Notes: generated by a model not told the origin, from the sequence alone. Counted from the stretch's first letter, positions 35,209 through 44,985 are shown. The stretch: DNA of 64,000 nt from Psychroflexus tropicus DSM 15496 (GCF_000378765.1 NZ_KB905343.1:66914-130913), one strand, 5' to 3'. Program-made: numbers and translations.

Positions 35209-36039
35209 TCATTCAAATTCATACCCATTTACCCAAAAATTTAAAAAGTATCCTTTTGAAACACTCCATTTATCTAAACTGATTAGTTGCTTAAATGAAA
35301 TACCTTTTTTATCTGGTTTTAGCGAGAGTGTAATTATTGAGTTCGATTTATTGTTAATTAAACCATCAACTTCTAATAATTCTAAAGTGCAAATAAAATC
35401 ATCTTTAATAATTATATCTTTTTCTCTCAAATCAACAGAAAAAACTCCTTTATCAGAAGAGTTTATTTTAAATATTACCTCATCTTTATTTATAATATCA
35501 TTTGGTTTTTTTGATTTTACATCGTAAATATTTAAACGAAATTTTAAAAATTGATAATTACAGTCATAAATGTAAAAATTAAAATCTTTCAAAACTAAAG
35601 ATTTTCTGTTTTTGATAATTGTTCCTACTTGATTTGATATTCCTTTTGAAGAAAAAATTCCTCTTCGAGATTTTTCAGAGTGTCTATGACCCATTTGAAA
35701 TGTTTTTTTTGGTTTTATCACAACTTCCTCAAGAACATTTTTCTTTGGAACAAGTGTTATAGTTAAACTCTCATTTATTTTAGAAATATTTATACTGTAT
35801 ATTTCATAACCAAGATGAGAAAAAGTAAGCATTGAATTTTCAAAACCCTTTGGTATAATTAATTCAAAAGCACCATTTTCGTCTGATACAGTTCCAACTC
35901 CTTTACTTTTGATTCCAATATTCACATAAGAGATTTTGTTTTCGAACTCTTTATCGATTATAACTCCAGATACTTTTGTTTGACCAAATGCCATTAAGGA
36001 CACAAAAACTAAAATAAAAAATAAATATGTTTGATTCAT
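35209..36039 (-). CDS. Secreted protein with carboxypeptidase-like regulatory domain, in a cassette
   Basis: A 276-residue protein with a signal peptide ending MAFGQ and a CarboxypepD_reg-like beta domain at about residues 22-105 (GVIIDKEFENKISYVNIGI, GTVSDENGAFEL, LTFSHLGYE). The C-terminal 170 residues are Lys/Asn/Ile-rich without a recognised fold. There is no beta-barrel or TonB box. It is more AT-rich than most genes in the window, in keeping with horizontal origin. Confidence 0.75.
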   Translation of the reverse strand: MNQTYLFFILVFVSLMAFGQTKVSGVIIDKEFENKISYVNIGIKSKGVGTVSDENGAFELIIPKGFENSMLTFSHLGYEIYSINISKINESLTITLVPKKNVLEEVVIKPKKTFQMGHRHSEKSRRGIFSSKGISNQVGTIIKNRKSLVLKDFNFYIYDCNYQFLKFRLNIYDVKSKKPNDIINKDEVIFKINSSDKGVFSVDLREKDIIIKDDFICTLELLEVDGLINNKSNSIITLSLKPDKKGISFKQLISLDKWSVSKGYFLNFWVNGYEFE

Positions 36040-36084
36040 TGCTGTAATAGTATTGAATTGAACGAACTTTTTTCAACTTGTGCC

Positions 36085-36149
36085 CAACTAGTATATATCC
36101 TCAGGATATAGCAACTTTTTAATGTGTTTTTGTGGGTATAATGCTGTTG
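36085..36149 (-). repeat. Short terminal junction J4 of the cassette array
   Basis: CAAC at 36085 and GTTG at 36146 are joined by a weaker, shorter palindrome (65 bp; TAGTATATATCC against GGGTATAATGC). It marks the distal end of the array. The following GTTGTAAAATTC has no matching partner in the window. Confidence 0.5.
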
Positions 36150-36212
36150 TAAAATTCAATTAACTTTAGTATTAAAGACAGCCTTTAGAGCTGATCTAAC
36201 GGGAGAGGTTAA

Positions 36213-36557
36213 CTAAATACAATCCAGGAGCTCTTCAGTAGCTTCTTTAGAAAAGATGCCAGAATAATTCATCGCAATGCTAAGGGGATCCATTTTTAAT
36301 AAGAACCGGCTGGCATTGTCGCTGATATCGATCAACGGATTAAAAAGAGAAGCATTGATGTAATCGGCAAAAGGGGCTAAGTCTTTGTCCTGAACCGTTT
36401 CTAAGTTATATTGTACAATCGTTTCTGGTTCGGCATCAGAGATCTTTTCTAGAAAAATATCACTTTTGGTTTGGAGTAGACCTAAGTAAATTAAGTCAGG
36501 ATGAATAAGAGTTTTATACTTTAGTTTGTAAGCTTCAATCAGATTGATACGTGTCAT
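36213..36557 (-). CDS. Hypothetical protein
   Basis: A 114-residue soluble protein with no signal peptide and no domain I recognise. It is acidic towards the middle and has balanced, protein-like composition (ASLFNPLIDISDNASRFLL). It sits just outside the cassette array and is not flanked by GTTG/CAAC repeats, so it is probably host chromosome. About 185 bp of AT-rich sequence separate it from the amidase gene. Confidence 0.6.
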   Translation of the reverse strand: MTRINLIEAYKLKYKTLIHPDLIYLGLLQTKSDIFLEKISDAEPETIVQYNLETVQDKDLAPFADYINASLFNPLIDISDNASRFLLKMDPLSIAMNYSGIFSKEATEELLDCI

Positions 36558-36743
36558 AATAGTGGTTTAAAAAATTAAGAAGATGAGGATGAATTTCTTA
36601 ATTTATCGTCGTAAAACTAGTTATAATTTCAACAATTTGCAAAAGTTTGAAGCTTTAATTTATTTAAATTCAGGTGTATAGTAGAGTGAGTAATAATTCG
36701 TAAATTCAGACCTTATTCTAAAAAAACCAAAATAAACTAACGT

Positions 36744-38375
36744 ATGTTTACGATCAAACCCACTTATATTTTATTGGTTCTAGTCTTAATAGTTTCTTCT
36801 TGTCGAAAGGAAACCACTCCAAAATTTGAGACCTGGGTGCCTTACGACGAAACCGGACTGATAGAAGCCAATAAAGATAAGGAGTCCCAAAGGCTACAGT
36901 ACAAATTAATCCAGTCTAAAGTAGCAGATAGAAACGATCTCATCAACTCTATAAGCGATCAACTTGCAGGATTTTCAGAGGATAGGTATGCAGAATTATC
37001 ACCCTATATTTTAGATCAAGACATATCGACCCTTCAGGACCATATAGAAGATGGACTGATGTCCTATAAAGAGCTTTCCCAGTGGTACCTCTATCGCATC
37101 GCTAAATATGAAAGTAACAAGGATCTAGCCTTAAACGCTATGATAGCTGTTAATCCGAATTTGGTAGCTAATGCTGAAAAGCTAGACCAACAATCTAAAA
37201 AGCCTTACCATCCCATCTATGGCATTCCCGTGATTTTGAAAGATAATATCAATACAAAGGAAATGCCAACAACAGCCGGTGCAGTAGCTTTAAAAAACAA
37301 TCAAACCGAAACAGATGCCGAAATTGTAAAAAACATAAAAGCGCATGGAGGGCTTATTCTTGGTAAAGCCAACCTGAGTGAGTGGGCCAATTTTCTCTGC
37401 GATGGTTGCCCCAACGGATACAGCGCCATTGGAGGACAGACCTTAAATCCCTATGGTCCTAGAGAATTTGATACGGGTGGCTCAAGTTCTGGAAGTGCAG
37501 TAGTGGTCGCTGCCAATTATGCTCCTGTAGCGGTGGGGTCAGAAACTTCTGGTTCTATCCTGTCCCCATCGAGTCAGCAATCTGTTGTGGGGCTAAAGCC
37601 TACCATCGGAGTCTTGAGTCAGGAAGGCATTGTGCCGATCTCCAGTACTTTGGACACTCCAGGCCCCATCACCAAAACTATTGAAGATAATTCTATTCTC
37701 TTTTCTGCTATGCAATCCGGTACGGCTTCTGGTTCCAATATGCCCTGGCAAGTGGAACGCCTAAACAGCCTGGAAGGCATTCGTTTTGGAGCCTATAAAG
37801 CTTATATGCAGGATTCTTTATATCAACAAGCTTTGGTTACTTTAGAAAACCTCGGGGCTGAGGTTATTGAGATCGATCCAGCACCTATGAGTTTTGAGGG
37901 ATTCCTCGACCTTTTAAGCGGTGACATGAAAACGGATCTCAAACTTTACCTGAAAACTTATGCCTCCGATTCTGTAGCCGTGAGCTCCGTAATGGAGGTG
38001 ATGAAATTCAACGCTAAAGATTCAACTTTAAGAATACCTTATGGCCAGGCTAGATTTGAAGGCATAAAAGATTTAACGGTTACAGATCTTCAATTGATGG
38101 AAATAAAAAAAGAACTGCTGCGTGCTGGTATTAATTATTTTGAAAGGCCCATGCAACTTCATAACCTGGATGTAGTCTTATCTATCAATAATTACAATGC
38201 AGGACAGGCTGCAGCGGCGAAATATCCCGCCTTAACGGTTCCTATGGGCTATACTGCGGAAGGTGAGCCTGAAGGCTTAACTTTTATTGCGAAGCCTTAT
38301 CTGGAACCGAAGCTTTATACCTTCGGCAGATTATACGAACAGAATTCAAATCAGCGAATATCCCCTAAATTTTAA
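36744..38375 (+). CDS. Amidase family lipoprotein
   Basis: A 543-residue amidase-signature enzyme with a lipobox ([10 protein letters not shown]). The Ser-cisSer-Lys triad is complete: Lys166 in VILKDNI, Ser247 in GGSSSGSA and Ser271 in SETSGSI, with the spacing seen in peptide amidases. The lipoprotein anchor places it in the periplasm or outer membrane, which suggests action on peptides or cell-wall material. The S9 peptidase gene follows 11 bp later, so the two probably form an operon. Confidence 0.9.
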   Translation: MFTIKPTYILLVLVLIVSSCRKETTPKFETWVPYDETGLIEANKDKESQRLQYKLIQSKVADRNDLINSISDQLAGFSEDRYAELSPYILDQDISTLQDHIEDGLMSYKELSQWYLYRIAKYESNKDLALNAMIAVNPNLVANAEKLDQQSKKPYHPIYGIPVILKDNINTKEMPTTAGAVALKNNQTETDAEIVKNIKAHGGLILGKANLSEWANFLCDGCPNGYSAIGGQTLNPYGPREFDTGGSSSGSAVVVAANYAPVAVGSETSGSILSPSSQQSVVGLKPTIGVLSQEGIVPISSTLDTPGPITKTIEDNSILFSAMQSGTASGSNMPWQVERLNSLEGIRFGAYKAYMQDSLYQQALVTLENLGAEVIEIDPAPMSFEGFLDLLSGDMKTDLKLYLKTYASDSVAVSSVMEVMKFNAKDSTLRIPYGQARFEGIKDLTVTDLQLMEIKKELLRAGINYFERPMQLHNLDVVLSINNYNAGQAAAAKYPALTVPMGYTAEGEPEGLTFIAKPYLEPKLYTFGRLYEQNSNQRISPKF

Positions 38376-38386
38376 ACTTTACATTT

Positions 38387-40441
38387 ATGACTTTAAATCG
38401 TTTTAGCTTACTGGTATTTTTTTTATGTGTTAGCATATCTACGACAGCACAGGAGGTTACAGAAAATCATTTTGATTATATGGACCTGTTTGACTTGCAG
38501 ATGGTGGCCAACCCAAAAATTTCTCCAAATGGGGAAAAAATAATTTACGAACGACATCAATTTGATGTGATGACCGATAGACGATTGGTCAACCTCTGGC
38601 AGATTTCTAGGGATGGTTCAGATCATTTTCCGTTAACTTCTGGAACAAAGTACTATGGAAATGTCACCTGGTCGCCACAGGGCGATAAATTTGCTTTTAC
38701 TTCCAATCAGGATGGTTCTAATCAGCTGTATGTCTACTGGATGGCATCTGGAACCACTGCGGCTTTAACCAATTTTACAGAAAGTCCTTCTAATCTAAGT
38801 TGGTCTCCAGATGGAACTCAAATTTTATTCAGCAAGTTTGTTCCGGAAGCTTCAAGTGCGATTCGGCCTCAACTTCCATCACCGCCCTCTGGTGCTGAGT
38901 GGGAAAAAGGCGCAGATGTCATAGATAAAGTCGTGTACAGAAGAGACGGGGGAGGCTACGTTCAAGATGGGTATCGGCATATTTTTATCATCTCTGCAGA
39001 GGGAGGGACAGCCAGACAACTCACCTCAGGTTCTCATCAATACGGGTCTCCAAGCTGGACACCCGATGGTAAACATATTCTATATACAGTGAATACTTCC
39101 GATGATGCTGAATTAGATCCCAATAACGAACAGATTTATCAACTGGATATAAAAACTGGAAAGAGCGTTCAATTGACAGAGGAAAGAGGACCTTACTACA
39201 GTCCAGAGGTTTCACCAGATGGAAACTATATAGCCTACACTGGTTTCGACGACAAATTTGTAGGCTACCAGTTGACGAAGCTCTACTTGATGAATAGAAA
39301 GGGAGAGCAAAAACGTGTACTTTCTAAAGATTTTGGTTTAGATATTTCTTCAATCCAGTGGTCTAAAGACAGCAAGTCTATTTTCTTCAGATACGATGAA
39401 GAAGGCAATAGCAAAGTGGGTCAAATAGATATGAAAGGAAATGTGACAACCGTGGCTCAGAATCTCGGCTCACCAAGTATAGGTCGTCCTTATGGTGGCG
39501 GGACTTACTCAGTATCAGACAGAGGTGATGTGGCTTTTTCTCATGTAACTTCTTCTACCCCTTCGGAGCTGGCAGTTGTAGGAAGGCGATCTTCCGTCCC
39601 TCAGTTGCTAACGAGTCTTAATGCTAATTTACTGGCTTCTAAAACAACAGGAAATGTGGAAGAATTTTGGGTCAATTCTTCTGTGGACGATTTCAAAATT
39701 CAGGGTTGGATTATTACTCCTCCAGATTTTGATCTATCCAAAACCTATCCGATGATTTTGGAAATTCACGGTGGTCCTTACACCAATTATGGGTCTCGTT
39801 TTTCTCCAGAATTACAATTTATGGCTAGTCAGGGTTTTGTGGTGGTCTATACTAATCCGAGGGGAAGTACAAGTTATGGTGAAGACTTTGCGGCTTACAT
39901 CAATCATAATTACCCTAGTGAAGATTATAATGATTTGATGGATGCTACTGACTATGTCATCGATCAAGGCTACGTTGATGAAAATAACCTATTCATCACA
40001 GGTGGAAGTGGAGGAGGAGTGCTCACAGCCTGGTCGATTGGTAAGACCGATCGTTTTAAAGCTTCTGTGGTAGCAAAACCAGTCATCAACTGGTATAGTT
40101 TTGTGCTTACTGCAGACGGTTCGCCTTTCTTTGCCAAATATTGGTTCAAAAATAAGCCCTGGGAAACTCCAGAGGATTACTTGAAATTTTCTCCTATTTC
40201 TTTGGTTGGAAACGTCAAAACTCCAACCATGTTATTAACAGGACAACAGGATTATAGAACTCCTATGAGTGAGACCGAACAGTATTATGCGGCTTTGAAA
40301 TTACAAGGTATAGATGCCATGATGGTTCGTATTGCAGGATCTGGACATGGGATTGCTGCAAAACCGAGCAATCTCTTTAGAAAAGTAGGTTATATTACGG
40401 GCTGGTTCAACAAGTATAAGACATCTACTGAAGAAAACTAA
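38387..40441 (+). CDS. S9 family prolyl oligopeptidase-like peptidase, secreted
   Basis: A 684-residue protein with a signal peptide ending around STTAQE, a WD40/TolB-like beta-propeller (TWSPQGDKFAFTSN, SWTPDGKHILY, EVSPDGNYIAY) and a C-terminal alpha/beta-hydrolase domain. The catalytic triad is Ser541 (GGSGGGV), Asp622 (GQQDYRTP) and His654 (GSGHGI). It is of the dipeptidyl/acylaminoacyl-peptidase type. Partnered with the amidase upstream. Confidence 0.92.
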   Translation: MTLNRFSLLVFFLCVSISTTAQEVTENHFDYMDLFDLQMVANPKISPNGEKIIYERHQFDVMTDRRLVNLWQISRDGSDHFPLTSGTKYYGNVTWSPQGDKFAFTSNQDGSNQLYVYWMASGTTAALTNFTESPSNLSWSPDGTQILFSKFVPEASSAIRPQLPSPPSGAEWEKGADVIDKVVYRRDGGGYVQDGYRHIFIISAEGGTARQLTSGSHQYGSPSWTPDGKHILYTVNTSDDAELDPNNEQIYQLDIKTGKSVQLTEERGPYYSPEVSPDGNYIAYTGFDDKFVGYQLTKLYLMNRKGEQKRVLSKDFGLDISSIQWSKDSKSIFFRYDEEGNSKVGQIDMKGNVTTVAQNLGSPSIGRPYGGGTYSVSDRGDVAFSHVTSSTPSELAVVGRRSSVPQLLTSLNANLLASKTTGNVEEFWVNSSVDDFKIQGWIITPPDFDLSKTYPMILEIHGGPYTNYGSRFSPELQFMASQGFVVVYTNPRGSTSYGEDFAAYINHNYPSEDYNDLMDATDYVIDQGYVDENNLFITGGSGGGVLTAWSIGKTDRFKASVVAKPVINWYSFVLTADGSPFFAKYWFKNKPWETPEDYLKFSPISLVGNVKTPTMLLTGQQDYRTPMSETEQYYAALKLQGIDAMMVRIAGSGHGIAAKPSNLFRKVGYITGWFNKYKTSTEEN

Positions 40442-40521
40442 CTTATTTACTGCTTTCACCTAATTGACTTTACGGCCAAGCCATCAGATGTCAATTAATT
40501 GTTTAAGTAATAATAAAATTG

Positions 40522-40559
40522 AGGTGAAAACTAGACTACAAACAGACTAGTTTTCACCT
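40522..40559 (+). terminator. Terminator after the S9 peptidase gene
   Basis: AGGTGAAAACTAG (40522-40534) and CTAGTTTTCACCT (40547-40559) form a perfect 13-bp stem with a 12-base loop. The U-run is weak, but the stem is long. Confidence 0.7.
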
Positions 40560-40576
40560 TTATCCATTTATACACT

Positions 40577-41254
40577 ATGAGTCAAATTACGACACTTACA
40601 ATTTTGAACTATAAAGGCTTTAAGTCTAAGTTTTGGGCCCTATCTATGATGCAATTTGGGCATAAGTACATGAAAACAGTAAAAGGTCAAAGCTTTTATA
40701 AGTTAATGGGAAGTGGGAAAGACAACTTCAATCCTTTTCCAGACTGGAGTGTTTATGCCGTACTTCAGGTTTGGGACGATGAGTCTTTTGCAGATCATTT
40801 CTTTAAAGAGCATAAATTAAGTCGGTTGTATCGATCGCACGCCGAGCAGATGGAGGTACTTTACCTGGAATCTATACAAGCGCGGGGTTTATGGAACGGA
40901 AAAAATCCATTTGACTCAGCTGTCAATGCTAAAGATCTTAAATCATCAGACCAGATTGCTGTCATCACCAGAGCCAGTATTAAAACCAATATGTTGTTGA
41001 AGTTTTGGAAGTATGTCCCAGAATCTCAAAAGCCTCTAGAAAATGCTAAGGGTTTACAGTATACCAAAGGTTTTGGAGAATTACCTTTTGTTGAGATGGC
41101 CACGTTTAGCTTATGGGATTCTGTTGAAAATCTCAATGCTTATGCTTATCAAAGTCACGAGCACATTAAAGCCATTCAAAAGACCAGAAGTTTAGATTGG
41201 TATAGCGAAGAATTATTCTCTAGATTCCGTTTAAAAAAGAAAGAAGCCTTTTAA
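40577..41254 (+). CDS. CrtA-like (spheroidene monooxygenase family) protein
   Basis: A 225-residue protein similar in layout to spheroidene monooxygenase CrtA, which adds a keto group at C-2 of acyclic carotenoids. Recognisable parts are FWALSMMQFGHKYM, FYKLMGSGKDNFNPFPDWSVYAVLQVW and TRASIKTNMLLKFWKYVPE. It lies on the plus strand, converging 11 bp from the end of crtY in the carotenoid cluster, which supports a carotenoid role. The substrate here is unknown. Confidence 0.75.
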   Translation: MSQITTLTILNYKGFKSKFWALSMMQFGHKYMKTVKGQSFYKLMGSGKDNFNPFPDWSVYAVLQVWDDESFADHFFKEHKLSRLYRSHAEQMEVLYLESIQARGLWNGKNPFDSAVNAKDLKSSDQIAVITRASIKTNMLLKFWKYVPESQKPLENAKGLQYTKGFGELPFVEMATFSLWDSVENLNAYAYQSHEHIKAIQKTRSLDWYSEELFSRFRLKKKEAF

Positions 41255-41265
41255 GCTAACGTATT

Positions 41266-42420
41266 TTAGGCATTAAATCCAGCTTTAAGATGCCTCAAAA
41301 ATCCTTTGATAAATGGAGAAGAGCTTAAATTTAAAATGATTTTCAAATCCTCACTAAAAGAGGATTGCTCGTCCAGAAATCGGAAAATGGTTTGGATCGA
41401 ATTGTTTTTATACATTCTGTAAAACAATTCTTCGCCAAAATGATTCTCTTTGGTCAGGACCTCCAAAAATATCTGGTCGTAATGTTTATATTTCTTAGGC
41501 GTTTTATCCCGGTAAAATTCTTTTCCAGACTTTAAGAAGTCAATAATATTTTTACTTTTTCGCTCACAATTTTTAAAGGAATATCCCGAAGAGGCTTTCA
41601 CCCAGCCTCCTGCAGTCCCTATTTTTATGATATGCTTTTGATCAAAGTCTTCAAAAGGAAAATTAGTCATAGGAATAACGCCTTTTTCTGTTTCCTTAAT
41701 TTCGAATTGATCTATATGGAGTTGCTCCTTTATGTATTTAGTCAAGTAAAAATCATAGGTGGAGTCTTCAACAATTTCAGGGCTGAAGTAGGTAAATTCT
41801 ACTAAAGCCAGGCGTTTAGTAAAAGGCAGAATATAAGTAAAGCTGGTAGAATCACCGTCTTTCAGGTTATAATCCATCATGATGAACCTGGTGTCATCAA
41901 ACACATCGGTCTCCGTTTCAATCACCCAGCCTTTAAAGTGCTGAGCTACATTTAGATAATTGACATTTGTAAGTGAATAGCTTGAGGGAATACGACTGTC
42001 AAACACAAAGCTGGCTTCATAGGTTTCCAGATTCGTTATGACTGCTGCTCCCGATGAATTTTGAACCACTTTTTCGACATTTTCAAACTTCCAGTCTATT
42101 ACGGAATCCTTAAGTGTTTGTTTCGCAAACTCATAAAATTTGATTGACTTGAGAGTCTTATACGTATAGTTTTGAAGGTCTAGATGAATAGTTTCATTAT
42201 TTGCTTTTACAGCACCTTTCTCCCAGGATTTGGTGATGAGATGATCCCAGTGGCCTGTTCCTTTTTCCCAAAAACTCCAGGTCCTGTCGTTTTTGTCTTT
42301 AGCGTCTTTGTCTAAAATTAAAATCGAATTATCTTTAAAATAAGCATCAGCATGCATAGCGAGGGCTAAATTTAGTCCTGCCGCTCCAGCTCCAACGATG
42401 ATGTAATCATAAGTAGACAT
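41266..42420 (-). CDS. crtY: Lycopene cyclase
   Basis: A 384-residue FAD-dependent lycopene beta-cyclase of the CrtY type: N-terminal dinucleotide fold YIIVGAGAAGLNLALAM, a DRTWSFWE motif, TYILPFTKRLALVEFTYFS, and a GTAGGWVKASSGY stretch. It closes beta rings on lycopene or on one end of a hydroxylated intermediate. It overlaps the cruF gene by 14 bases and is last in the operon. Confidence 0.9.
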   Translation of the reverse strand: MSTYDYIIVGAGAAGLNLALAMHADAYFKDNSILILDKDAKDKNDRTWSFWEKGTGHWDHLITKSWEKGAVKANNETIHLDLQNYTYKTLKSIKFYEFAKQTLKDSVIDWKFENVEKVVQNSSGAAVITNLETYEASFVFDSRIPSSYSLTNVNYLNVAQHFKGWVIETETDVFDDTRFIMMDYNLKDGDSTSFTYILPFTKRLALVEFTYFSPEIVEDSTYDFYLTKYIKEQLHIDQFEIKETEKGVIPMTNFPFEDFDQKHIIKIGTAGGWVKASSGYSFKNCERKSKNIIDFLKSGKEFYRDKTPKKYKHYDQIFLEVLTKENHFGEELFYRMYKNNSIQTIFRFLDEQSSFSEDLKIILNLSSSPFIKGFLRHLKAGFNA

Positions 42421-43051
42421 AGAAGTAGATAAAAAAGACGAGTTGAACTAAATACATGTGTAAGGAAACTAAAAACTGACCTTTCACTTTAAACAAGTGA
42501 AAAATAAGGTGGAAAATAAATGAGATGATTCCCCAGGCGATATAATTATCGATTGGAGCATATCCACCGCTGAATTCCCAAAAGTCGAATATTGGGGCTA
42601 CTTTTTCCATGAACAAATCCAGGAGTAACATCATAAATGTACCCAAGAGTGATTTTAAAAAAAAGTGATCTGCCAGTTTATTGGCTACTGCACCACAGAT
42701 AAACGTGAGCATGGCCCAGTTAACCCCAATCAGAATAGGGACCTCAAAAATCTTAGGACCAAAATTCTCACCGTAGGCATATTCCCCAAAAAATAACCCG
42801 AAGGTGACTCCAAGATATTCAGCCAATATACCCAGGAGACCAAATGCCAAAAACAATCCCCACTTTTTAAAACTATCTAGCGGAAAAAAGAACACTAGGA
42901 CCAGAAACATGATTAGTAAGTTGAGTCCAGTTCTACTGGCAAACCAGTCTTGATAGCCAAAGCTTATGCCAAGGATGCCAGAGATGTGAAAAAGCCACAG
43001 AACTCCAATTGCAATTTGGCTGGAGCGTTTCTTCTCGAAGATAGGTATCAT
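42407..43051 (-). CDS. cruF: Carotenoid 1',2'-hydratase (CruF family)
   Basis: A 214-residue membrane protein with about six helices. The segments LGVTFGLFFGEYAYG, GVNWAMLTFICG and MLLLDLFMEKVAPIFDFWEF are characteristic of the carotenoid biosynthesis (DUF422/CruF) family, which adds water to the psi end of lycopene-type ends. With crtD it makes the hydroxylated, desaturated acyclic end of myxol- and saproxanthin-type pigments. Confidence 0.85.
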   Translation of the reverse strand: MIPIFEKKRSSQIAIGVLWLFHISGILGISFGYQDWFASRTGLNLLIMFLVLVFFFPLDSFKKWGLFLAFGLLGILAEYLGVTFGLFFGEYAYGENFGPKIFEVPILIGVNWAMLTFICGAVANKLADHFFLKSLLGTFMMLLLDLFMEKVAPIFDFWEFSGGYAPIDNYIAWGIISFIFHLIFHLFKVKGQFLVSLHMYLVQLVFFIYFYVYL

Positions 43052-43059
43052 TTAATCAA

Positions 43060-44529
43060 TTAAGCGTTAGGGACTAAATCTGAAACAATTTTGGCAGAAA
43101 GCAAACACAGGGGAATACCCCCACCTGGATGTACGCTACCTCCACAAAAGTAGAGATTTTTTATTTTAGAACTAAAGTTTGGATGTCTCAAAAAAGCCGC
43201 AAATTTATTATTGCTTGAGGTTCCATATAAAGAACCCTGGAACGATGAGGTTGCCGATTCTATAGTCTCTGGGGTCTCTACATGTTCCACACGAATATGG
43301 TTTTGGATTTTGGTACCTAAACACGAATTGATTTTGGCTATGATTTTCTCTCGGATATAAGTGGTCTGCTTGGACCAATCCTGACCACAGTTGGTAGGGG
43401 CGTTCACCATGACGAACCAATTTTCAGATCCCTCGGGAGCATCTTCTTTCACGTCTTTGGAGGTAATGTTGATATAAACCGTTGGGTCCTCCATAAAGTA
43501 TTTTTTATTAAACAGATGATCAAATTCCTTTGGATAGTCCTCTGTAAATAAAATATTATGAAGATCCAGTTCTTCGTATGTCTTATCAACACCCCAGTAG
43601 AAAATCAACGCCGAACTCGAACGTTCCTGGTCTAAGGTCTTTTTTGGTGGTTTGAGGTTTTTTAATAACGAGTTATAAGCAGAATAGACATCCATATTGC
43701 AAACCACTGTGTCATAGGCTTCCTCTTGGTTATTATATTTAATCCCTTTTACTGCATTATCTTCATAAAGAATTTCATCGATTTTTTGATCGAGATGAAA
43801 AACTATACCTTCATCCTTAGCTAATTGGGTTAAACTTTGTGAAATGTCGTGCATACCCTGTTTAGGAATAAAAGCTCCATAATTCATTTCCAAATGTGGA
43901 ATCATAGACATAATTCCAGGGGTTTTATAAGGCGATGAACCATTGTAAGTTGCAAATCGATTAAAAAGCTGAACGAGCTTAGGATTTTTAAAATACTTTT
44001 GGTTAACCCCGTCTAAACTATGATCGAGATGAAGCTTACCTAAATTGAAAATCGCTCTTAGGGTATCGGTAGAAAGGTAAGTATCAAATTTATGAAGTGA
44101 TTTTTCAAGAAATAATTTGGAAGTTAAGCTATACTTTTCTTCAGTACTGTTTAAATATTGGGTAAAATTCTCTTTGGGCTCATTAAAGGCTTTTGAAGCT
44201 TCTTCAATGAATTCAGTCTTATCAGCTTTGACCTGAAACCGTTGTCCATCCTCCCAGAAGTAATTGCATATGTTTTCTTTTCTTTTATACCTGAAATAGT
44301 TTTTAGGTTCTTTACCAAAAAGAGAAAATAGCTCATCTACATATTGCGGCATAGTAAATAATGAAGGGCCGTAATCAAACCGGAATTCTCCTCTTTTAAA
44401 ACTATGGAGCTTTCCACCAGTGTAGGTGTTTTGCTCAAAAACATCGACATGATATCCTTTTGCTCTTAGCCGTAATGCAGAAGCAATTCCGGCAATGCCA
44501 GAACCAACGACAGCTGCTTTTGGTTCCAT
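43060..44529 (-). CDS. crtD: 1-hydroxycarotenoid 3,4-desaturase
   Basis: A 489-residue CrtI-family desaturase: N-terminal VGSGIAGIASALRLRAKG, GGKLHSF, and the C-terminal signature FCGGSVHPGGGIPLCLLSAK. The HPGGGIP ending and position beside cruF favour CrtD, which desaturates the 3,4 bond of 1-hydroxy ends, over a second phytoene desaturase. One base separates it from crtZ. Confidence 0.85.
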   Translation of the reverse strand: MEPKAAVVGSGIAGIASALRLRAKGYHVDVFEQNTYTGGKLHSFKRGEFRFDYGPSLFTMPQYVDELFSLFGKEPKNYFRYKRKENICNYFWEDGQRFQVKADKTEFIEEASKAFNEPKENFTQYLNSTEEKYSLTSKLFLEKSLHKFDTYLSTDTLRAIFNLGKLHLDHSLDGVNQKYFKNPKLVQLFNRFATYNGSSPYKTPGIMSMIPHLEMNYGAFIPKQGMHDISQSLTQLAKDEGIVFHLDQKIDEILYEDNAVKGIKYNNQEEAYDTVVCNMDVYSAYNSLLKNLKPPKKTLDQERSSSALIFYWGVDKTYEELDLHNILFTEDYPKEFDHLFNKKYFMEDPTVYINITSKDVKEDAPEGSENWFVMVNAPTNCGQDWSKQTTYIREKIIAKINSCLGTKIQNHIRVEHVETPETIESATSSFQGSLYGTSSNNKFAAFLRHPNFSSKIKNLYFCGGSVHPGGGIPLCLLSAKIVSDLVPNA

Positions 44530-44976
44530 TTATTTTTTATTTTTAAGAAATTTGAGAGGCGGGATGAGCATGCCAAAACACTCGCTGTCTTCTTTCCCAA
44601 GGTGCTTATGATGAATCTTATGTGCTCTTCTAATTCCTTTGGCATACCAATGATTGGCCTTGCGAAATAATTTGAAGCGCTGATGGATAAAAATATCATG
44701 AACTAGAAAATAGGCTAACCCATAACCCGCTATTCCTGCACCTATGGCTACCGCAAACTGAAATTCTGCAATCATAAAAAAATACATACTTACGACTGCG
44801 TAGAACACAAAAAATAAATCGTTGCGTTCCCACCAGCTTTTATGATCTTTAAAATGATGATCTTTATGCAACACCCATAAAAAGCCATGCATCACGTATT
44901 TATGCGTAAACCACGCCATAAATTCCATACCCAAAAATGTAGCTATAAAAACAACTATCCAAATCAATATATCCAT
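44530..44976 (-). CDS. crtZ: Beta-carotene hydroxylase
   Basis: A 148-residue di-iron membrane hydroxylase of the fatty acid hydroxylase superfamily. The histidine boxes HKYVMHG, HKDHHF and RRAHKIHHKH are intact, with four hydrophobic segments. It adds the 3-OH to beta rings. It is the third structural gene of the operon. Confidence 0.93.
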   Translation of the reverse strand: MDILIWIVVFIATFLGMEFMAWFTHKYVMHGFLWVLHKDHHFKDHKSWWERNDLFFVFYAVVSMYFFMIAEFQFAVAIGAGIAGYGLAYFLVHDIFIHQRFKLFRKANHWYAKGIRRAHKIHHKHLGKEDSECFGMLIPPLKFLKNKK

Positions 44977-44985
44977 AACTATAAA

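Larger units (their letters stand above)
32905..36149 (-). mobile_element. Integron-like array of four gene cassettes with palindromic junctions
   Basis: Four units are separated and flanked by imperfect palindromes starting CAAC(G) and ending GTTG. Each unit begins with GTTG plus private bases and ends with the exact complement: GTTGTAGGTA/TACCTACAAC, GTTGTACCC/GGGTACAAC, GTTGCCACAC/GTGTGGCAAC, and GTTGGGCACA/TGTGCCCAAC. Genes all lie on the minus strand and read from the GTTG end towards the CAAC end, as integron cassette genes do. No integrase or transposase is visible, and the cores do not fit the integron RYYYAAC/GTTRRRY rule except in one unit. Confidence 0.6.

Noticed and set aside
32905-36149. 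Classical integron with attC sites
   Set aside because: Three of the four cassette ends violate the RYYYAAC/GTTRRRY core consensus and no intI-like gene is in the window, so only integron-like is claimed.
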